In this document: positions 32,398 to 37,206 of the stretch, piece by piece | Position numbering within the stretch: position 1 is the first letter of the stretch | Layout of the letters: each line of letters starts with the position of its first letter | DNA from: Chloroflexota bacterium | Lineage (GTDB): Bacteria; Chloroflexota; Limnocylindria; P2-11E | DNA length: 37,206 bases | Assembly (NCBI GenBank): GCA_027310565.1 | Contig: DAIDAP010000033.1 | Coordinates: 1-37,206, forward strand | Direction of reading: 5' to 3' | Notes under the pieces: generated by a model | The model's database searches: none | What the model was told of the DNA's origin: nothing | The model's input: the letters and a program-made list of their open reading frames with translations, nothing else | Translations under genes and position numbers: made by a program

Positions 32398-33087
32398 TCA
32401 GGCGGTCTCGCGGAAGCGGTACCCGACGCCGCGGACCGTCTCGATGAAGCGTGGCCGCTCGGCGCTGTCGCCGAGCTTCTCTCGGAGCGTCTTCACGTGC
32501 GTGTCCACGGTGCGCGAGTCGCCGGCGAAGTCGAAGCCCCACACGCCGGCGAGCAGCTGCTCGCGGCCGAAGACCTGGCCGGGATGCGCCATGAGGAACG
32601 CGAGGAGCTCGAACTCCCTCGGCTTGAGCGAGACCTCGCGCTCGCCGAGCGTCACGCGGTGGCGCGCGGCATCGAGGACGAGCCCCGCCACCTCGAGCCG
32701 CGCGGCGGCCGCGCGCTCCGCCGGCCGGCCCACGCGCCGGAGCAGCGCGCGCACCCGCGCGACGAGCTCGCGCGTGGAGAACGGCTTCGCGAGGTAGTCG
32801 TCGGCACCGATCTCGAGACCGACGACCTTGTCGAGCTCGGTGTCGCGCGCGGTGAGCATGATCACCGGGAGGTCGCTCTCGCGACGGACGCGGCGCGCGA
32901 CCTCGAACCCGTCGAGGCCGGGCAGCATGACGTCGAGCACGATGAGGTCGGGCCGCGAGCGCCGGAACTCGGCGAGACCCGCCTCGCCGTCCGCCGCGGT
33001 GAGCACCTCGAACCCCTCCTGGCGGAGCGCGTACCCGAGCGCGTGACGCAGGTTCGCGTCGTCGTCCACGAGGAGGAGCCGAGCCAC
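32398..33087 (-). CDS. phoP: Response regulator, OmpR/PhoB family
   Basis: This 229-residue protein has a receiver domain (1-120) with phosphoacceptor Asp52 in LIVLDVMLPGLDG, the DDD acidic pocket at 8-10 and Lys101 in YLAKPF, then an OmpR-type winged helix ending SRTVDTHVKTLREKLG and IETVRGVGYRF. It lies between phoR and pstS, so it is the phosphate-response regulator (PhoP/PhoB/RegX3 type). It starts at 33087, 33 bases after the phoR stop. The symbol phoP is a functional guess from the PHO box form; phoB would be equally fair. Confidence 0.9.
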   Translation of the reverse strand: MARLLLVDDDANLRHALGYALRQEGFEVLTAADGEAGLAEFRRSRPDLIVLDVMLPGLDGFEVARRVRRESDLPVIMLTARDTELDKVVGLEIGADDYLAKPFSTRELVARVRALLRRVGRPAERAAAARLEVAGLVLDAARHRVTLGEREVSLKPREFELLAFLMAHPGQVFGREQLLAGVWGFDFAGDSRTVDTHVKTLREKLGDSAERPRFIETVRGVGYRFRETA

Positions 33088-33120
33088 GACACAGCCGAGG
33101 CTACCATCGCGCGCGCGGCC

Positions 33121-34854
33121 TCACGCCGCGATCGGCAGCGTGAAGCGAAGGGTCGCGCCGCGTCCGATCCCCGCGCTCGACGCGCCGATCGCGCCACCGT
33201 GGGCCGCCACGATGTGCTTGGCGATCGCGAGGCCCAGGCCGGTGCCCTCGCCGGCGCGCGCCCGGTCGGCCTTGTAGAAGCGCTCGAACACCCGCTCCAG
33301 ATCGCCGGCCGCGATGCCCGCGCCGGTGTCGCTCACCCGGAACGCCACGGCGCCGTCCTCGTCGCGCGCACCGATGCGGACGGTGCCGCCCGGCGGTGTG
33401 AACTTCACGGCGTTGTGGATGAGGTTGGCGAGCACCTGCGCGATGCGTTCGGGGTCGGCGCTCACGTCGCTCGCGGCCGTCGTCTCGACGACGAGCGCGA
33501 CGCCCGCGCGCGACGCGAGCGGGCCCATGCGCCGGGCCGCATCGCGGAGCAGCTGCGCGGGCGCGACGCGCACCAGCGCCAGCGACTCGGCGCGCGACTC
33601 CAGCCGCGTGAGCGCGAGAAGCTCGTTCACGAGCTGCGCGAGACCGTCGATCTCGCGGTGCATCCGCCCGACGAAGTCACGCGCGGCCGCGCGGTCGTCG
33701 AGCGCGCCCTCCTCGAGGGTCTCCGCCATCGCCTTGAGCGACCCGATCGGCCGCCGCAGCTCGTGCGACACGTTCGCGACGAAGTCGGAGCGCATCGTCT
33801 CGAGGCGGCGCAGGTTGGTCAGGTCTTGGACCACGACGAGGACGCGGCCACCGCCGAGGGGCCGCGCCACGACACGCTGGAAGCGCCGCGGCTCGCTCCG
33901 CTCGATGGTCGCGACCTGCTCGCGGCCGCCGCGCGCGGCCGCGATCGACTCGAGCGCCTCGTGGTCCCGGATGACCTCGGCGACCGGACGCCCGACGACG
34001 TCCGCGGCGCCCGGGCCGCGCGCCGCGGTGTTCGCGAGCTCGATCCGGCCGTCCTCGTCGAGGATGAGGATCGCGTCGGCGAGCTCGTCGACGAGCGTCG
34101 CGAGCCGCTCATGCTCCGCGGCGGCCGCGGCGCGCTGCCCGCGGACGCCGGCGGCGGCGCGGCGCAGGGCGCCGGCGAGCCGCTGCACCTCCTCGGGGCC
34201 GGCCACGTCGCCCGGAGCGACGGAGGGGTCGCGCTCCGCCAGGTCGGCGATGCGCTCGATCGGACGCGTGATCGCCCGGGCGACGAAGTACGACAGCAGG
34301 ACCGCCGCGACGGAGGCGACGGCGGCGCCCGCGACGAGGGACGCGGCGAGCCGTGACGCGAGCGCGTCCACGGCGACGAGCGGGAGGGCCACGCGCGAGA
34401 CGCCGATCACGCGAGCGCCGTCGCGGACGGGGACGGCGACGTAGAGCAGGTCGCGGTCGATGGTGGCCGAACGGCGGACGGCATGCCCCGCGCCGCCCGC
34501 GAGCGCGGCGGCGACCTCGGGACGCGTCGCGTGGTTCTCCATGAGGCGGCGATCCGCGTCGGAGTCGCCGAGCACGGTCCCGTCCACGGCGACGAAGGTC
34601 ACGCGGATCCGCGTATCCGCCGCGACGCGCTTGGCGAGCGCGTCGAGCGCGTCCGCGTCCCCGGCGCCGAACGCATCGCGGCCCAGGTCGGCGGCGAGGG
34701 CCGCCTCGCTCTCGAGGCGGGAGCCCAGCACGTCGACCTCCTGGTCCCTCGCGATGGTCGGGACGGCCGCGGCCACGACGGCGAGGGCGACCGCGATCGC
34801 CACGACGGACCCCAGGAAGACGCGCGCGCGGATGCTGCGCGGGAGCGGCGTCAC
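33121..34854 (-). CDS. phoR: Sensor histidine kinase, PhoR-type
   Basis: This 577-residue kinase has an N-terminal helix (about 12-34), an outside sensor domain to about 170, a second helix (about 172-192), HAMP (about 190-240), a PAS domain (about 250-345), the H-box FVANVSHELRRPI with His364, and the ATPase domain with NLIHNAVKFTPPGG, DTGAGI and GTGLGLAI. HELRRP replaces the usual HELRTP. Large outside domains are rarer in PhoR proteins, so stimulus may differ. The ATG at 34854 overlaps the aldo/keto reductase stop (ATGA), so it is probably co-transcribed with that gene. Confidence 0.9.
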   Translation of the reverse strand: MTPLPRSIRARVFLGSVVAIAVALAVVAAAVPTIARDQEVDVLGSRLESEAALAADLGRDAFGAGDADALDALAKRVAADTRIRVTFVAVDGTVLGDSDADRRLMENHATRPEVAAALAGGAGHAVRRSATIDRDLLYVAVPVRDGARVIGVSRVALPLVAVDALASRLAASLVAGAAVASVAAVLLSYFVARAITRPIERIADLAERDPSVAPGDVAGPEEVQRLAGALRRAAAGVRGQRAAAAAEHERLATLVDELADAILILDEDGRIELANTAARGPGAADVVGRPVAEVIRDHEALESIAAARGGREQVATIERSEPRRFQRVVARPLGGGRVLVVVQDLTNLRRLETMRSDFVANVSHELRRPIGSLKAMAETLEEGALDDRAAARDFVGRMHREIDGLAQLVNELLALTRLESRAESLALVRVAPAQLLRDAARRMGPLASRAGVALVVETTAASDVSADPERIAQVLANLIHNAVKFTPPGGTVRIGARDEDGAVAFRVSDTGAGIAAGDLERVFERFYKADRARAGEGTGLGLAIAKHIVAAHGGAIGASSAGIGRGATLRFTLPIAA

Positions 34855-35714
34855 ACGAAGAACGGCGTCATCGCGGCGCGCTCGACGAGCGCGGTCATCT
34901 CCTCGTCGCTCGGCCGCGGGCCGCCGCGGCTCGCGGCGTCGAGCACCTTCGGCAGCAGGCCGAGGTCGCCGACGGTGTTCAGGAAGAGACCGGGGCGCCC
35001 CAGCACCCAGCGGACCGCGAGGTCGATGTCGGCCTGCTCCCGAAGCGGCTCATACCACGTCGTCGGGGTGGCCGGACGCTGGCCACGCCACGGTCCGAGC
35101 GTGATCGCCTTGATGGTCTGCATCGCGACGCCGCGGCGCTCGCACAGCGCGATGAGCTCCTCGACGTCGGCGGCGTAGCGCGCGTCCCGCGTCTGCGTGA
35201 AGTTGTACGGGAAGAGGACCGAGTCGAATGGGTAGCGCTCGAGGCTCTGGATGTGCCGGAGGGGCGCGGCGACGCCGTGACCGGTCACCCCGATGAAGCG
35301 CACCAGGCCGGCGCTCCGCGCCTCGACCGCGGCGCGCAGCGCGCCGTCGCGAGCGAAGGCGGCCTCCCATTCGTCGGCGGCGACGAGGTTGTGCAGCTGG
35401 AGCAGGTCGAGCCGGTCGGTGCCGAGACGCTCGAGCGACCGGCGGATCTCGTCGCGCGCTTCCGCGTACGAGCGCCGGCCGGTCTTGGTCGCGACGAAGA
35501 AGCGATCGCGGCCCTCGCGTGCGAGCCACGGCGCGATGCGGAGCTCCGCGTCCCCGTAGGAGGCGGCGGCGTCGAGGTGGTCGACGCCCCGCGCGAGGAG
35601 CAGCTCGAGCGCCGCGTCCGCGTCCGCCTGCGACGTGCGCGACAGCGCCGCCGCGCCGAAGATGGTGCGCGGGCTCTCCCGCCCGGTGCGGCCGAACGGA
35701 GCGCGCGCGATCAC
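34851..35714 (-). CDS. Aldo/keto reductase
   Basis: This 287-residue TIM-barrel oxidoreductase uses NAD(P)H. The four catalytic positions are visible: Asp48 and Tyr53 in LDAAASYGD, Lys77 in VATKTGR, His108 in LQLHNL. It starts at GTG (35714), 4 bases after the short-chain dehydrogenase stop, and its stop overlaps phoR. Substrate is unknown. Its link to the Pho genes is probably only shared transcription. Confidence 0.9.
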   Translation of the reverse strand: MIARAPFGRTGRESPRTIFGAAALSRTSQADADAALELLLARGVDHLDAAASYGDAELRIAPWLAREGRDRFFVATKTGRRSYAEARDEIRRSLERLGTDRLDLLQLHNLVAADEWEAAFARDGALRAAVEARSAGLVRFIGVTGHGVAAPLRHIQSLERYPFDSVLFPYNFTQTRDARYAADVEELIALCERRGVAMQTIKAITLGPWRGQRPATPTTWYEPLREQADIDLAVRWVLGRPGLFLNTVGDLGLLPKVLDAASRGGPRPSDEEMTALVERAAMTPFFV

Positions 35715-35718
35715 GCGC

Positions 35719-36459
35719 TCAGTATGCGGTCCACCCGCCGTCGGCCACGAGGACCTCGCCGCTCACGAAGCTCGCCTCGCCCGAGGCGGCGAACGCGATC
35801 ACCGCCGCGATCTCCGCGGGCTCGGCCATGCGCACGGCCGCGGGGAGCGTCCGGTTCAGCGCCTCGTAGCCCCGCGCGCTCGGCTCGCCGCCGATGCTGA
35901 TCCCGGTGTTCACGCCGCCCGGCGCGATCGCGACGGCGCGCACGCCGTCCTTGGCGTAGGCCGCCGCGATGTTCTTCGTGAGGCCGATGAGCCCGTGCTT
36001 GCTCGCGGCGTACGCGGCCCCCCCGCGCGCGCCGAACAGGCCGCCGATGGACGTGACGTTCACGACCACGCCCTTCGACGCGACGAGGTGCGGCATCGCC
36101 GCGCGCGCGAGGTACATCGGCCCGGTGAGGTTGACGGCGAGCACCTTGTGCCACAGCTCGTCGGTGACCTCGCCGACGGGGAGGAAGCGGTCCATGATGC
36201 CCGCGTTGTTCACCAGGACGTCGAGCCTCCCGAACCGGTCGACCGCCGTGGCGACGATCCGCTCCGCGTCGGCGCGGACGCTCACGTCACCCAGCGCCAC
36301 GGCCACGCGCGCGTCCCGCTCGTACTCCTTCAGCCCGGCCGCCGGCGCCAGATCGGCGGCGACCACCCGCGCGCCCTCCTCGAGGAACCTCGCGACCGTC
36401 GACCTCCCGATGCCACGGTCCGCGCCGGTGACGATGACGACCTTGCCCTCGAATCGCAT
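35719..36459 (-). CDS. Short-chain dehydrogenase/reductase
   Basis: This 246-residue SDR oxidoreductase has cofactor motif TGADRGIG (11-18), NNAG (84-87) and the catalytic Ser137, Tyr150 and Lys154 in YAASK, then PGGVNTGIS and FVSGEVLVADGGW. It resembles the FabG/glucose dehydrogenase group; substrate is unknown. The ATG at 36459 follows a very strong AGGGAGGTGA ribosome binding site, which settles the start. The frame continues upstream but without support. Confidence 0.93.
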   Translation of the reverse strand: MRFEGKVVIVTGADRGIGRSTVARFLEEGARVVAADLAPAAGLKEYERDARVAVALGDVSVRADAERIVATAVDRFGRLDVLVNNAGIMDRFLPVGEVTDELWHKVLAVNLTGPMYLARAAMPHLVASKGVVVNVTSIGGLFGARGGAAYAASKHGLIGLTKNIAAAYAKDGVRAVAIAPGGVNTGISIGGEPSARGYEALNRTLPAAVRMAEPAEIAAVIAFAASGEASFVSGEVLVADGGWTAY

Positions 36460-36594
36460 GCGGGTCACCTCCCTAGCGATGTTCGGCCCGCGGCCGGCCG
36501 CCGGATAGCGCCGGACGGCCCGACCCGTGGGGTCCTCCGGCCGACGCCACCCGCCCCCGGACATCCGTCCGTCGCCGATGCGCGTATCCGTCTC

Positions 36595-36735
36595 GTGCGA
36601 CGGCTCCTCGTGATCGCCGTCCTCGGCCTCGCGCTGGCTGCCTGCGGCGGCCGGGGCGGCTCGGGCGCGCCGGCGGCCCCGTCCGGCGCGCCGACCCCCG
36701 TCCCGAGCGGCCTCGACTACGACTACGGGTATTAG
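36595..36735 (+). CDS. Small putative lipoprotein
   Basis: This 46-residue peptide starts at GTG 36595 and has a signal with lipobox LAAC (Cys17) in LLVIAVLGLALAAC, then a Gly/Pro/Ala-rich part and an ending DYDYGY. It has no clear Shine-Dalgarno site. Short lipoproteins of this kind are common, but no family is known. It overlaps the next gene's stop by 4 bases from the opposite strand. Confidence 0.5.
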   Translation: MRRLLVIAVLGLALAACGGRGGSGAPAAPSGAPTPVPSGLDYDYGY

Positions 36736-37025
36736 CGGTCCACGTCGATGCGCTCGCGGAGTGCCGCCAGGCGCGCGCGCATGGCGCGGGCGAGCGCACC
36801 CTCGACGTAGCTCGGCTGCAGCCCCGAGGCCCAGTACACCAGGCCTCGCCGCGCGCTCTGCGTGGTCTCCACCCCGGTCCGCAGCACCATGCCGCGGCCG
36901 ACGGCGACGAACTCGAGCCACCCCTCCCAGAGACCCGTCGCGGCCCTGCGGCCGTGCGCCTCGGCGACGTAGGCCCGCCCTTCGGCGTCGCGGACGGGGC
37001 GGGCGAAACGATGGATGGCGGGCAT
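36732..37025 (-). CDS. Conserved protein of unknown function
   Basis: This 97-residue protein has a pattern I recognise from many bacterial genomes: a short domain with GLWEGWLEFVAVGRG, TGVETTQSARRGLVYWASGL and YVEGALARA. No activity is known for it. The ATG at 37025 follows a weak ribosome site. It is probably the single gene of its unit, as the neighbours are on the other strand or start further away. Confidence 0.7.
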   Translation of the reverse strand: MPAIHRFARPVRDAEGRAYVAEAHGRRAATGLWEGWLEFVAVGRGMVLRTGVETTQSARRGLVYWASGLQPSYVEGALARAMRARLAALRERIDVDR

Positions 37026-37117
37026 CGCGCCGGCACCGGTGCACGAGGCTTGCCGGATGCGTGCGGCTAGCCATGCTCCCTTGGCTTCGATGTGACCACC
37101 TGCACGAAGTTTGGCAC

Positions 37118-37206
37118 TCAGGCCGCGATGTTGGCGTCCTTGAGGAGCGCGTCGAGCGCGGACTCGAGGCGCCTCCAGGGCGTGCCGGGTGGCGAGAGCG
37201 GTGCGC
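37118..37206 (-). CDS. Partial gene, C-terminal end only
   Basis: A frame entering from the right edge ends in TGA (plus-strand TCA at 37118-37120) and gives PGTPWRRLESALDALLKDAN before IAA. The helix-like, charge-balanced end looks coding but no family is visible. The 90 bases between its stop and the next ATG have no clear promoter. Confidence 0.35.
   Translation of the reverse strand, partial: APLSPPGTPWRRLESALDALLKDANIAA

Noticed and set aside
1-37206. CRISPR array or prophage
   Set aside because: No regular repeat-spacer series, no phage structural or integrase genes apart from the transposase tail at the left edge.

Overview
The window is a dense, very GC-rich bacterial chromosome segment. 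GC is about 70 percent or more by eye, codons mostly end in G or C, and neighbouring genes often overlap by four bases (NTGA, where stop and start share bases). It carries about 33 supported genes, one tRNA and several regulatory elements. The likely source is a high-GC Terrabacteria lineage. A class 1B dihydroorotate dehydrogenase pair (pyrD/pyrK), a PyrR-controlled pyr operon, glgA and a membrane-anchored Ser/Thr kinase fit an uncultured Chloroflexota-type organism better than a typical Actinomycetota. The Streptomyces-like PHO box and the PyrR loop beside the ribosome binding site also recall actinobacteria. This placement is inference, not proof.

Layout. 1-157: tail of a DDE transposase. 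179-2232: purine degradation genes, with a DUF3830-type gene divergent from a tight uraH-uraD-uricase operon that takes urate to allantoin. 2257-13885 (minus strand): a pyrimidine biosynthesis operon read as pyrR-pyrB-pyrC-carA-carB, then a MazEF-like toxin-antitoxin pair, then pyrK-pyrD, a cyclic-nucleotide-binding-type protein and a DinB-like protein. A PyrR-binding loop lies just before pyrR, and a second promoter lies just before carA. pyrF and pyrE are not in the window. 13951-17742: M23 lipoprotein, a NUDIX-like protein, a GalT/HIT-like protein and glycogen synthase glgA. 17864-21272: a secreted repeat protein, a transmembrane Ser/Thr kinase and an MGMT-family protein. 21221-25080: PIG-L deacetylase, tRNA-Gly(CCC) and an ABC transporter pair. 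25085-27405: MFS transporter divergent from a trans-3-hydroxyproline dehydratase. 27392-36459 (minus strand): SDR and aldo/keto reductase genes leading into phoR-phoP, then pstS-pstC-pstA-pstB-phoU-arsC, with a three-unit PHO box before pstS. 36595-37206: a tiny lipoprotein, a conserved unknown gene and a cut-off gene.

The most unusual signal is a family of three GC-rich palindromic elements inserted in frame inside conserved enzymes of the pyr operon, two in carB and one in pyrC. The pyrC copy is flanked by a 9-base direct repeat, and removing exactly 78 bases (26 codons) restores the expected enzyme sequence. The second unusual feature is the toxin-antitoxin pair spliced into the middle of the pyr operon with overlapping start and stop codons, so that toxin and pyrK translation appear coupled.
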